39,667 bases of DNA from Chloroflexales bacterium ZM16-3. GTDB taxonomy: Bacteria; Chloroflexota; Chloroflexia; Chloroflexales; Chloroflexaceae. Positions within the stretch are counted from its first letter, which is position 1, and every line of letters starts with the position of its first letter. Both the position numbers and the translations under genes were made by a program. The stretch is from the NCBI GenBank assembly GCA_004138175.2, contig RYFE02000046.1:1-39667 (forward strand). Reading direction: 5' to 3'. The notes beneath the pieces were generated by a model. The model saw nothing but the letters and a program-made list of their open reading frames with translations, ran no database searches and was not told the DNA's origin. Of the stretch, positions 16,595-24,309 are shown piece by piece.

Positions 16595-17647
16595 ATGCAA
16601 AGCGGAACCTTCCACTCCTCGTACTCCAGCGACATGGGCCTGCGGCCCTACTGGCCGATGCGGATACGGATCATCTTGGTGATCGCGATCATGCTGATCT
16701 TCCCCTGGTTCGCCGGGCGCTACTGGCTGAACCTGGCCAACACGATCGGCATCGCGGCGATCAGCGCGATCGGGCTGAACATTCTGGTTGGCTACACCGG
16801 GCAGATCAGCATTGGCCAGGGTGGGTTTATGGCCGTCGGCGCATACACCTCGGGCCTGCTCGCCGCTAACGCGGGCCTGCCGATGTGGATCAGCGTCCCG
16901 ATCGCCTGCGTATTCACGGCTATCGTGGGCGCGCTTTTCGGCCTGCCCTCGGTGCGGCTGAAGGGGCTCTACCTAGCGATTGCCACCCTGGCCGCGCAAG
17001 AGATTATCATCTGGGTGCTGACCCACGGCAAGATCCTGGGCATCGGCGAGTCGCTGAGCCTGCCGCCCGAGACGAGCAACCTGTTCGGGCTGAGCCTGAC
17101 GGGCAGCACCGACTTTAACTTCTACTGGCTGATTATGGGCTGCCTGGTGCTGACGGTGCTCTTTGTGAGCAACCTGTTCCGCTCGCGGGCGGGGCGGGCG
17201 ATGGTGGCCATCCGCGACCAGGACATCGCCGCCCAGGTGATCGGGGTGGACCTGTTCCGCTACAAGCTGCTGGCCTTCGCCACCTCGTCGTTCTTCGCCG
17301 GGCTGGCGGGCGCGCTGACGGCCCACTACCGCGGGATCATCTCGTGGGAGCGCTTCACCATCGAGACGAGCATCCTTGTGCTGGCCATGATCATCATCGG
17401 CGGCCTGGGCAGCGTGTCGGGCGCGATCTACGGCGCGGCATTCATGACCCTGCTGCCGGCCCTGCTCTCGAACGTCAGCCGCGCGGCGAGCGGGGTCTTC
17501 CCCGCGTTCTCCAGCTACCTGCCCTACATCCAGCAGGCTGCCTTCGGCCTGGCGATTGTGCTCTTCCTGATCTTCGAGCCCGAGGGCATTGTGAAGATGT
17601 GGCGTAACTTGAAGGACTACTTCCGGCTCTGGCCATTTAGTTATTAG
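16595..17647 (+). CDS. livM: Branched-chain-type ABC transporter permease LivM
   Basis: This 350-residue polytopic membrane protein is the partner of LivH. LivM motifs are IAAISAIGLNILVGYTGQIS, IGQGGFMAVGAYTSG near residue 70 and the coupling segment GRAMVAIRDQDIAAQVIGVD near 205. IIIGGLGSVSGAIYGAAFM follows near 265, and the end is FEPEGIVKMWRNLKDYF. ATG 16595 is preferred; GTG 16577 and ATG 16637 are in-frame alternatives and no ribosome site is decisive. The stop is followed at once by TTGGGGG heptamers. Confidence 0.93.
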   Translation: MQSGTFHSSYSSDMGLRPYWPMRIRIILVIAIMLIFPWFAGRYWLNLANTIGIAAISAIGLNILVGYTGQISIGQGGFMAVGAYTSGLLAANAGLPMWISVPIACVFTAIVGALFGLPSVRLKGLYLAIATLAAQEIIIWVLTHGKILGIGESLSLPPETSNLFGLSLTGSTDFNFYWLIMGCLVLTVLFVSNLFRSRAGRAMVAIRDQDIAAQVIGVDLFRYKLLAFATSSFFAGLAGALTAHYRGIISWERFTIETSILVLAMIIIGGLGSVSGAIYGAAFMTLLPALLSNVSRAASGVFPAFSSYLPYIQQAAFGLAIVLFLIFEPEGIVKMWRNLKDYFRLWPFSY

Positions 17648-17745
17648 TTGGGGGTTGGGGGTTGGGGTTGGGAGCGTCGCATCTGTAAGCTATGCGCACA
17701 CTCGACACGCTGCAATCTGCAATCTACAATCTGCAATCTGCAATT
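17648..17745. repeat. TTGGGGG and TGCAATC heptamer arrays
   Basis: TTGGGGG units (17648-17672, the later ones shortened) begin at the base after the livM TAG. A second array of five TGCAATC-type units occupies 17711-17745. They fill most of the 182-bp gap before the binding-protein gene. Confidence 0.85.
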
Positions 17746-17829
17746 CCCTGGGGGGGCGGCCTCCCTGTTTGACCCTGGTGGCGAATGAAGGACGGGCGCC
17801 GGAGAGCGCCCCGAATGGAGGAAGCAAAG

Positions 17830-19098
17830 ATGCTCACAGGACGACGGTGGTTCGGGACAATTGGCGCGATGCTCGCGCTGACGCTGCTGCTGGCAGCGTG
17901 TGGGGCGGCGGCCCCAGCGGCGGCCCCGACGACGGCCCCGGCGGCGGCCCCGGCGGGCGAGGCGGCCCCGGCGGGCGAGACGGCCCCGGTGGCGGCGAGC
18001 GGCGAGCCGATCAAGATCGGCGCGATCTTCGACCTGACCGGGGCCACGGCCGATGTTAGCACCCCCTACTCTCAGGGACAGATTGCCTTCGTCGAGTGGA
18101 AGAATGCCAACGGCGGCGTCGCTGGCCGCCCGATCGAGCTGATTCACGAGGACTATGGCTACGATGTGGCCAAGGCCGAGGAGCTCTACACCCAGTTTGT
18201 CGGCGAAAATGTCGTGGCCTTCTCGGGCTGGGGCACCGGCGACACCGAGGCGCTGCGGCCTAAGATCACCCAGGACAAGCTCCCCTTCATCTCGGGCTCG
18301 TACTCGGCCGCCCTGGCCAATCCGGCTGAGACGCCCTACAACTTCCTCACCGCGCCCAGCTACTCCGACCAGCTGATCGTGGCGATGAAGTGGGCGATGG
18401 AGGACTGGAAGGCCAAGGGCAACACCGACGCACCCACGTTCGCCTACCTGATCAATGACAGCCCCTTCGGCCGCTCGCCCCTAGATGACGGCACCGCATT
18501 CGCTGCGGCCAACGGCGTGGCCACGCCGCTTGAGGTGCCCTCGCCGAAGGGTGCCACCGACCTCACCCCGCAGCTGACCCAGATCAAGGACTCGGGCGCC
18601 CACTACGTCTTCATCCAGAACGTCTCTAGCCCGGCGTCCCTGGCGATGAAGAACGCCAAGAGCCTGGGCCTGGACGTGCAGTTCGTCTGCCTGAACTGGT
18701 GCGCCAACGAGCAGCTGGTCAAGCTGGCTGGCCCCGACGCCAACGGCGTGGTGGGCACCATCCCCTTCAGCCCCGCCGGCTCCGGCGCCGAGGTGGCCCT
18801 GGCCTACGCCAAGGAGAAGGGCATCGACTTCGGCGGTGCCGATAGCAGCTTCGTCCAGGGCTGGACGGCGCTGTCGATCTTGGTCGCCGGCATTGAGAAG
18901 ACCGCCGCCGACGGCAAGGACCTGACCGGCGAGAACATCAAGGTCAGCATGGAGACCCTGACCAACTTCGACACCGGCGGCGTGACCCAGCCGATCACCT
19001 TCACGAGCACTGACCACGCCGGATCGAAGGCGCTGCGCGTCTTCCAGGTCACGGATGGCAAGTGGGCGCCGATCACAGACTTCATGACCGCGAAGTAG
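17830..19098 (+). CDS. Liv-type substrate-binding lipoprotein
   Basis: This 422-residue protein is a type I periplasmic-binding-fold receptor anchored by a lipid. The signal MLTGRRWFGTIGAMLALTLLLAAC ends in the lipobox LLAAC. A 40-residue Ala/Pro/Thr/Gly linker follows, then the domain start EPIKIGAIFDLTGATADVS, the usual NGGVAGRPIELIHEDYGYD, and LPFISGSYS. Relatives bind branched-chain amino acids, amides, urea or aromatic and short-chain acids. Two Cys in FVCLNWCANE are unusual and may form a disulfide. GGAGGAAG at 17817-17824 sets ATG 17830. It feeds LivH/LivM. The linked acyl-CoA ligases argue for a carboxylic acid ligand, which is an inference. Confidence 0.92.
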   Translation: MLTGRRWFGTIGAMLALTLLLAACGAAAPAAAPTTAPAAAPAGEAAPAGETAPVAASGEPIKIGAIFDLTGATADVSTPYSQGQIAFVEWKNANGGVAGRPIELIHEDYGYDVAKAEELYTQFVGENVVAFSGWGTGDTEALRPKITQDKLPFISGSYSAALANPAETPYNFLTAPSYSDQLIVAMKWAMEDWKAKGNTDAPTFAYLINDSPFGRSPLDDGTAFAAANGVATPLEVPSPKGATDLTPQLTQIKDSGAHYVFIQNVSSPASLAMKNAKSLGLDVQFVCLNWCANEQLVKLAGPDANGVVGTIPFSPAGSGAEVALAYAKEKGIDFGGADSSFVQGWTALSILVAGIEKTAADGKDLTGENIKVSMETLTNFDTGGVTQPITFTSTDHAGSKALRVFQVTDGKWAPITDFMTAK

Positions 19099-19108
19099 GG
19101 ATTTGTTT

Positions 19109-19136
19109 GTAGGGGCGCGTCACGACGCGCCCCTAC
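19109..19136. terminator. 12-bp hairpin GTAGGGGCGCGT / ACGCGCCCCTAC
   Basis: A stem of 12 bp with loop CACG starts 10 bp after the binding-protein stop. It belongs to the GTAGGGGCG palindrome family. It could reduce read-through into livF, or protect the abundant binding-protein mRNA from 3' decay, a role of such hairpins in other transporter operons. Confidence 0.6.
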
Positions 19137-19171
19137 GCATTCTTCTCGATGCAGTAGAAATAGTCCAGCAT

Positions 19172-19963
19172 ATGCTTGAACTTAACAACATTGAAGTTAT
19201 CTACAGCGACGTCATCCTGGTGCTGAAGGGGCTCTCACTAGCGGTGAAGGAAGGCCAGATCGTGGCGCTGCTCGGCTCCAACGGGGCCGGGAAGAGCACG
19301 ACCCTCAAGGCGATCTCGGGGCTGCTCAAGCCCGAGAACGGCGCCGTGACCGACGGCGAGATCCGCTTCCTCGGGCAGCCCATCCACAAGAAGGACGCGG
19401 CCTCGATCGTGCGGACGGGCATCTTCCAGGTGATGGAGGGTCGGCGGGTCTTCGAGCACCTGACGATCGACGAGAACCTGCGGGCCGGGGCCTACACCCA
19501 GAAGCACGCCGTGCTGCACAAAGATCTGGAGATGGTCTACGACTACTTCCCGCGCCTGCGCGAGCGCCACGCCCAGAAGGCCGGCTTCCTCAGCGGCGGC
19601 GAGCAGCAGATGCTGGCGATCGGGCGGGCGCTGATGGCCCAGCCGAAGCTGATTATGCTCGATGAGCCCTCGCTCGGCCTGGCCCCGCTGCTGGTCGAGG
19701 AGATCTTCCGCATCATTAAGCGCATCAACAAGGAGCACGGCACGACCATCCTGCTGGTCGAGCAGAACGCGCGCCTGGCGCTGGACGCGGCGGATCACGC
19801 CTACATTATGGAGAACGGGCGCATCGTGCTCGACGGCGACCCCGCCGACCTGAAGGATAACGCCGACGTGCGCGAGTTCTACCTCGGCCTCAACGAGGTC
19901 GGCCACCGCAAGAGCTACCGCGAGGTCAAGCACTATAAGCGCCGCAAGCGCTGGCTGTCTTAA
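19172..19963 (+). CDS. livF: Branched-chain-type ABC transporter ATPase LivF
   Basis: This is the second ATPase of the importer, 263 residues. Walker A is GSNGAGKST near residue 38, the LivF-specific IFQVMEGRRVFEHLTIDENL lies near 90, the signature is LSGGEQQMLAIGRAL near 145, Walker B is LIMLDEPSLGLAP near 165 and the switch region is LLVEQNARLAL. The extreme C-terminus REVKHYKRRKRWLS is unusually basic for LivF. ATG 19172 (MLELNNIEVIYSDV) fits the family start. The upstream in-frame extension is encoded by the hairpin region and is rejected. It is followed at once by TAGCCGA heptamers and then a PaaK-like ligase gene. Confidence 0.94.
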   Translation: MLELNNIEVIYSDVILVLKGLSLAVKEGQIVALLGSNGAGKSTTLKAISGLLKPENGAVTDGEIRFLGQPIHKKDAASIVRTGIFQVMEGRRVFEHLTIDENLRAGAYTQKHAVLHKDLEMVYDYFPRLRERHAQKAGFLSGGEQQMLAIGRALMAQPKLIMLDEPSLGLAPLLVEEIFRIIKRINKEHGTTILLVEQNARLALDAADHAYIMENGRIVLDGDPADLKDNADVREFYLGLNEVGHRKSYREVKHYKRRKRWLS

Positions 19964-20035
19964 TAGCCGATAGCCGATAGCCGATAGCCGATAGCCTGCG
20001 TACAACGTATCGGCTGTCGGCTGTCGGCTATCGGC
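19964..20035. repeat. Inverted TAGCCGA heptamer arrays
   Basis: Four TAGCCGA units (19964-19991) begin at the base after the livF TAA. They face four TATCGGC/TGTCGGC units (20008-20035) and form a long hairpin with a ~16-nt loop. It fills the gap before the PaaK-like gene. Confidence 0.88.
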
Positions 20036-20051
20036 TATCTAGGGGGTTCCT

Positions 20052-21272
20052 GTGGATCTGGACACCTACTACGCATCGTTTGACACACGCGTCCGCGACA
20101 TCGTCGCCTACGGCTACGAGCACTCGCCCGCCTTCCGCGCCCGCATGGATGCCGCCGGCCTCACGCCCGCCGACATCTCGGCCGCCGCAGACCTGGCGGG
20201 CCTGCCGGTGCTGCGCAAGGAGGAGATCACGGCGATCCAGGCGGGCGGGCCGAGCCTGGGCGGCATGCTCACCGTGCCGACGAGCCAACTGCGCCGGATC
20301 TTCCAGTCGCCCGGCCCGATCTTTGACCCTGAGCCCGACGAGCCCGACTCGTGGCGCTGGGGGCCGGCCTTCCGAGCCGCTGGCTTCGGCCCCGGCGATG
20401 TTGTGCTGAACTGCTTTGGCTACCACCTCACGCCCGCCGGGATGATGTTCGAGGAGGGCGCCCGCGCGGCCGGCTGCGCGGTCATCCCCGGCGGCATCGG
20501 CGCGCAGGCCCAGCAGATCGAAGCCATGGCCGCCCTCGGCGTCACCGCCTACTCGGGGCTGCCCAGCTACCTCAAGGGGCTGCTCGATAAGGCCAAGGAG
20601 CTTGGGCACGACACGAGCAGATGGCCGCTCAGCAAGGCGTTTGTGGCCGCCGAGCCGCTGCCGCCCTCGCTGCGGGCGCTCTTCGAGGAGCAGTACGGCA
20701 TCATGGTCTACGATGGCTATGGCACCGCCGAGACGGGCAACCTGGGCTACAACGGCCCCGAGCGCCTCGGTTGGCACCTGCCCGACGATGCCCTGGTGCA
20801 GATCTGCGACATTAACACGGGCCACCCGGTGCCTCCTGGGCAGACCGGCGAGGTGGTGGTGACGCTCTTCCGGCGCGACTATATCCTGGTGCGCCTGGGC
20901 GTCGGCGACCTGTCGGCGGTGATGGTAGACGGCCCCCCGGCCAGCCTGCCGACGCCGCGCCTGGTGGGCTGGCTCGGCCGCAGCGGCGACAGCGTGAAGG
21001 TGCGCGGCCTCTTCGTCCACCCGCGCCACGCCGACGAGGCGCTGCGCGGCGTGCCCGGACTAGCCGCCTACCAGATTGTCGTCTCGCGCCACGAGCACCG
21101 CGACGAGCTGACCTGCCGCTTTGTCCCCGCGCCCGAGGCCGACCCGGTCGAGCTGAGCGCCCGCATCGGCGCCGCGCTCCAGGAGGCGCTGAAGCTGCGC
21201 TGCCATGTCGAGCAGGCCGAGGCTATCGCCGAGGACGCGAAGCGCTTCGTCGACGAGCGAACCTGGGAGTAG
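20052..21272 (+). CDS. Phenylacetate-CoA ligase-like AMP-binding protein with altered P-loop
   Basis: This 406-residue protein is of the PaaK type. The N-terminus VAYGYEHSPAFRARMDAAGL matches PaaK (yvyehSpfYrerl), as do YSGLPSYLKGLLDKA near residue 180, YDGYGTAETGNLGY near 225 and the lid motif LGRSGDSVKVRGLFVHP near 315. In place of the adenylate P-loop SSGTTGKP it has FQSPGPIFDPEP near residue 95, so the canonical Ser/Thr/Gly loop is missing. It may belong to a Liv-linked subgroup with a modified loop, or be non-catalytic. GTG 20052 is the start, with AGGGGG upstream. Position after livF suggests a role in activating or sensing the transported acid. Confidence 0.8.
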   Translation: MDLDTYYASFDTRVRDIVAYGYEHSPAFRARMDAAGLTPADISAAADLAGLPVLRKEEITAIQAGGPSLGGMLTVPTSQLRRIFQSPGPIFDPEPDEPDSWRWGPAFRAAGFGPGDVVLNCFGYHLTPAGMMFEEGARAAGCAVIPGGIGAQAQQIEAMAALGVTAYSGLPSYLKGLLDKAKELGHDTSRWPLSKAFVAAEPLPPSLRALFEEQYGIMVYDGYGTAETGNLGYNGPERLGWHLPDDALVQICDINTGHPVPPGQTGEVVVTLFRRDYILVRLGVGDLSAVMVDGPPASLPTPRLVGWLGRSGDSVKVRGLFVHPRHADEALRGVPGLAAYQIVVSRHEHRDELTCRFVPAPEADPVELSARIGAALQEALKLRCHVEQAEAIAEDAKRFVDERTWE

Positions 21273-21285
21273 CCCCTAAAAATAC

Positions 21286-21312
21286 AATGGGAGCGGCTTT
21301 GCCGCTCCCATT
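21286..21312 (+). terminator. Terminator after the PaaK-like gene
   Basis: AATGGGAGCGGC pairs over 12 bp with GCCGCTCCCATT around a TTT loop, 13 bp after the stop. It lies between convergent genes (guaA on the other strand) and is flanked by A/T-rich bases on its left side, so it may work in both directions. Confidence 0.75.
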
Positions 21313-21337
21313 CACACACACCAAAGCCCTGGGCTCA

Positions 21338-21449
21338 TATAGAGCATACGTAACGCTGTCACCCTGAGCGAAGCGAAGGGTCCCGGCCGGGATTCTTCGC
21401 TTCGCTCAGAATGACAGGACGCCTCACAGCGTTCCTTCTGCGGTATTGC
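21338..21449. mobile_element. Palindromic MITE-like element, copy 3
   Basis: This ~112-bp copy keeps the core (CTGAGCGAAGCGAA facing TTCGCTTCGCTCAG) and the right end GCGGTATTGC, but its left end has diverged (TATAGAGCATACG). A 12-bp direct repeat GCCCTGGGCTCA flanks it (21326-21337 and 21450-21461). The right repeat contains the guaA stop codon, so insertion took place at the 3' end of guaA without breaking it. Confidence 0.82.
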
Positions 21450-21458
21450 GCCCTGGGC

Positions 21459-23000
21459 TCACTCCCACTCGATCGTGGCCGGTGGCTTAGAGGAGATGTC
21501 ATAGACCACGCGGTTCACGCCGCTGATCTCATTGACGATCCGGCTGCTCACCTTCGCCAGCAGATCATAGGGCAGCCGCGCCCAGTCGGCGGTCATATAG
21601 TCCTCGGTCGTGATCGCGCGAATAGCGATCGTATCGGCGTAGGTGCGGTAGTCGCCCATGACGCCGACGCTCTGGACGGGCAGGAGCACGGCGAATGCCT
21701 GCTGGGTGGCGCGGTAGAGACCGGCGGCGCGCAGCTCCTCCAAGAAGATCGCATCGGCGCGGCGCAGGGTCTCCAGGCGATCCCAGCTGACCGGGCCGAG
21801 CAGGCGCACGGCCAGGCCGGGGCCGGGGAAGGGGTGTCGCCAGACCCAGTCCTCGGGCAGGCCGAGCTCAAGGCCAGCGGCGCGCACCTCGTCCTTAAAC
21901 AGATAGCGCAGGGGCTCAACAAGCTGCATCTGCATATCGGCGGGCAGGCCGCCGACATTATGGTGGGTCTTGATCGTCACCCCCTTCTTGCGGTCGGGGG
22001 CGCTGCTCTCGATCACATCGGGGTAGAGCGTGCCCTGGGCCAGAAATTTGGCGTCGCCCAGGCCACGGGCCTCGCGCTCGAAGATCCTGACAAACTTCTC
22101 GCCGATGATCTTGCGCTTGCGCTCGGGGTCGGCCACGCCCTCCAGGGCACCAATAAACTCCTCGCGGGCGTCCACAACAACCAGCGGGATGTGGAAGTGC
22201 TCACGGAAGGTGGCGATCACCTGCTCGGCCTCGCCGAGGCGCAGCAGGCCGTTATCCACAAACACGCAGGTCAGGCGCTCGCCGACAGCCCGGTGGATGA
22301 TCAGCGCGGCCACGGCCGAGTCCACGCCGCCGGAGAGCGCGCAGATCACCCGGCCCTCAGGGCCGACCTTCTCGCGCGCATGCTCGATGGCGTCGGCTAC
22401 AAAGTTCGCTGGCTGCCAGGCCGAGTCGGCCCCGCAGATCGTGTGCAGGAAGTTGCCGAGAATGGCCTTGCCCTGAGACGTATGCACCACCTCGGGGTGA
22501 AACTGGACGCCGTACCAGCGCCGCTCATCGTCGCCCATGGCGGCGAAGGGGGTGGAGGGGTTGCTGGCCAGGGTGCGGAAGCCAGGAGGCAGCGACTCGA
22601 TCCGGTCGCCGTGGCTCATCCAGACCATCTGGGAAAGCGGGGTGCCGGTGAAGAGCGAGTGCTCGCCGGTGAGCGACACATCAGCGGGGCCGAACTCGCG
22701 GCCCTCGGGGCTGAGCACCACGCCGCCGAGGGCGTAGCTGATCAGCTGCATGCCGTAGCAGATGCCGAGGACGGGCAGGCCAGAGGTGGGCAGCCACTCC
22801 GGCATCTGCGGGGCGCCGGGCTCATAGACGCTGGCCGGGCCGCCGGAGAGGATCACGCCGAGGGGGTTGAGCGCGCGCACCTGAGCCTCGGGCGCGTCGT
22901 GGGGCAGCAGCTCGCTGTAGACGCCCAGCTCGCGCACGCGGCGCACAATTAGCTGGGCCGTCTGCGAGCCAAAGTCGAGCACCGGGATACTGTAAGACAT
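21459..23000 (-). CDS. guaA: GMP synthase (glutamine-hydrolysing)
   Basis: GuaA converts XMP to GMP with glutamine and ATP in purine synthesis. The 513-residue protein has the class I glutamine amidotransferase domain first, with nucleophile Cys81 in [16 protein letters not shown] carrying the catalytic His and the following Glu, and SGGPASVYE. The ATP pyrophosphatase domain follows, with the PP-loop [12 protein letters not shown] near residue 230. The C-terminal dimerisation domain has [19 protein letters not shown] and the end [27 protein letters not shown] 23000 is chosen with GAGGAG upstream. No purine riboswitch was recognised ahead of it. The stop codon lies inside the direct repeat made by an inserted element. 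Confidence 0.98.
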   Translation of the reverse strand: MSYSIPVLDFGSQTAQLIVRRVRELGVYSELLPHDAPEAQVRALNPLGVILSGGPASVYEPGAPQMPEWLPTSGLPVLGICYGMQLISYALGGVVLSPEGREFGPADVSLTGEHSLFTGTPLSQMVWMSHGDRIESLPPGFRTLASNPSTPFAAMGDDERRWYGVQFHPEVVHTSQGKAILGNFLHTICGADSAWQPANFVADAIEHAREKVGPEGRVICALSGGVDSAVAALIIHRAVGERLTCVFVDNGLLRLGEAEQVIATFREHFHIPLVVVDAREEFIGALEGVADPERKRKIIGEKFVRIFEREARGLGDAKFLAQGTLYPDVIESSAPDRKKGVTIKTHHNVGGLPADMQMQLVEPLRYLFKDEVRAAGLELGLPEDWVWRHPFPGPGLAVRLLGPVSWDRLETLRRADAIFLEELRAAGLYRATQQAFAVLLPVQSVGVMGDYRTYADTIAIRAITTEDYMTADWARLPYDLLAKVSSRIVNEISGVNRVVYDISSKPPATIEWE

Positions 23001-23024
23001 AGACTCCTCGTGACGGTTGAAGAG

Positions 23025-23061
23025 CAACGACCGACCACGGGATTCCTGTGGTCGGTCGTTG
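23025..23061. terminator. 14-bp hairpin upstream of guaA
   Basis: CAACGACCGACCAC (23025-23038) pairs perfectly with 23048-23061. It lies between the CBM48 gene stop and the guaA start and may end the former or act in the guaA leader. Extra GGTCGT/CGGC units nearby suggest it grew from short repeats. Confidence 0.55.
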
Positions 23062-23089
23062 GTCGTCGGCCATAGATTGAGACAGCTGG

Positions 23090-23476
23090 CTAGCTCGCGG
23101 TGACGAGGCGCAGCCTTAGCGAACTAAAGCTGATCACCCGCTCGGGATCGGGCTCACCGACGACATGGGCCGCCAGTTCGAATTCGGGCGTGATCACCAC
23201 CGAGTTATCACCGCCATAAGCGTTCGGCTCATAGCCGTCGGCGTTCCAGTCGTTATGCCACTCGCTGCCATTAAAAAGGTAGCGGTACTGAAATGCGTGG
23301 CCTGCGTCGAGGTCAAGGGTCACCATCCACCCCATCTCGGTCTGGCGCATCGGCGTAGCCCGCTCATCCCAGTTATTAAAGTCACCCACAAGAAAGATAG
23401 TGTCGGCCCAGATAGCGGATGGAAGTGCGAACGAGACCCGGACTTTGCCGGGCTGGCCGGGCATCTTTGTGATCAT
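23090..23476 (-). CDS. Stand-alone CBM48/isoamylase-N-like domain protein
   Basis: This 128-residue protein is almost entirely one carbohydrate-binding module of family 48 or AMPK-beta type. Typical motifs are [27 protein letters not shown] (strand plus GdFNnW), [21 protein letters not shown] and [22 protein letters not shown]. Trp and Asn/Asp residues of the glycan-binding face are present. No catalytic domain, signal peptide or partner glycogen gene is adjacent. Such single-domain proteins may bind glycogen or regulate its enzymes; the role here is unknown. ATG 23476 is chosen because GAAGGAG lies 9 nt upstream. A palindromic element lies 95 bp upstream in its promoter area. Confidence 0.85.
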   Translation of the reverse strand: MITKMPGQPGKVRVSFALPSAIWADTIFLVGDFNNWDERATPMRQTEMGWMVTLDLDAGHAFQYRYLFNGSEWHNDWNADGYEPNAYGGDNSVVITPEFELAAHVVGEPDPERVISFSSLRLRLVTAS

Positions 23477-23571
23477 TGGCAGCACTCCTTCGATGCCATG
23501 TTACCAACGTCATTGTTGGCAAGTTAGGGCGGATTATAGCACACCGCCCCGCGCGGGTGAAGTGGTACTTC

Positions 23572-23686
23572 GCAGTAGAGCAAAAGGAACGCTGTCACCC
23601 TGAGCGAAGCGAAGGGTCCCGGCCGGGATTCTTCGCTTCGCTCAGAATGACAAGTAAATACCACAGCGTTCCTTTTGCGGTACTGC
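23572..23686. mobile_element. Palindromic MITE-like element, copy 4
   Basis: This 115-bp copy starts GCAGTAGAGC and ends GGTACTGC, with 22 of 24 terminal bases complementary. The 8-bp direct repeat GGTACTTC lies at 23564-23571 and 23687-23694. Compared with copy 1, both arms changed together (GCAGAAGTAACG to GCAAAAGGAACG), so pairing is kept. It lies upstream of the CBM48 gene. Confidence 0.88.
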
Positions 23687-23783
23687 GGTACTTCATACAC
23701 CTGGGGGCCATGGCACATACGTACTGTAATCGAGAGACATACCATCAGAGAAGCAAGGAATGGGCCAGGAATATATTGAGATC

Positions 23784-23958
23784 CAGGGCATGTGCGAAGT
23801 CCTGAGTGCCCCACGGCTGGCGACTGAAGTCGCGCCGTCGGGGCGCGTTGCGCCGGGCGTCGGCCTGCGCCGACGCCGGAACCGCCCGCGCAGGCGGGCG
23901 GCTGGCCGCAGGCCCCCGCGACGCGGCTTCAGCCGCCAGCGACGTTGCACATGCCCTG
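23784..23958. repeat. 175-bp long imperfect palindrome
   Basis: The ends CAGGGCATGTGC (23784-23795) and GCACATGCCCTG (23947-23958) are perfect inverted repeats. Inside, GCTGGCGACTGAAGTCGC on the left faces the complement of CGACGCGGCTTCAGCCGCC on the right. The centre holds two more GC palindromes (CGTCGGCCTGCGCCGACG and CCGCCCGCGCAGGCGGGCGG). No coding potential was recognised. The 551-bp gap 23477-24027 holds this element and MITE copy 4 and nothing else recognisable. Confidence 0.75.
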
Positions 23959-24027
23959 TATCGAGAGCCGCAGCGCTCGCGAGAACAACCTCAAAGGGGT
24001 GTCGTTGCGCGCGGCTCAGCACGGCCG

Positions 24028-24309
24028 TTATGGGCAGGCCAGGGCGAGCGGGATGGCGATGCCGGGCGGCGGGTAGCGGCTGAAGAGCATCGCGTCGCGG
24101 ACAAGCAGGAGCTGGCCGGGGTTGAAGGCGTCGCAGGGCAGCACCCAGAGCGAGTAGCTGTGCCCGCCGATCATGGGCGAGTCAAGCTGCCAGCTGCGCG
24201 CGCCCGGCCGACTCGTGGCCGCGAAGCCAGCCAGGGCGCAGGCCAGCAGCAAGATGATCAGGGCGGCAGCGAGGGCACCGATGGCGGCACGCAGTGATCG
24301 CGCCCTCAT
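24028..24309 (-). CDS. Small exported or membrane-anchored protein of unknown function
   Basis: This 93-residue protein has a basic N-terminus (MRARSLRA) and one strong hydrophobic helix (AAIGALAAALIILLLACALAGFA), then a ~55-residue extracytoplasmic part with two Cys (LPCDAF and the final ACP). The helix contains LLLAC, which could serve as a lipobox, but the site lies deep in the helix. The ATG overlaps the marR stop as ATGA, a sign of translational coupling, and this is the main reason to accept the gene. No family recognised. Its coupling suggests it is made together with the MarR regulator. Confidence 0.6.
   Translation of the reverse strand: MRARSLRAAIGALAAALIILLLACALAGFAATSRPGARSWQLDSPMIGGHSYSLWVLPCDAFNPGQLLLVRDAMLFSRYPPPGIAIPLALACP

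Noticed and set aside
23001-23089. Purine riboswitch ahead of guaA
   Set aside because: Only a simple hairpin is present; no three-way junction or conserved purine-riboswitch loops could be seen.
5513-23694. An autonomous insertion sequence carrying the repeat ends
   Set aside because: No transposase frame is present between or beside any copies; they are non-autonomous.
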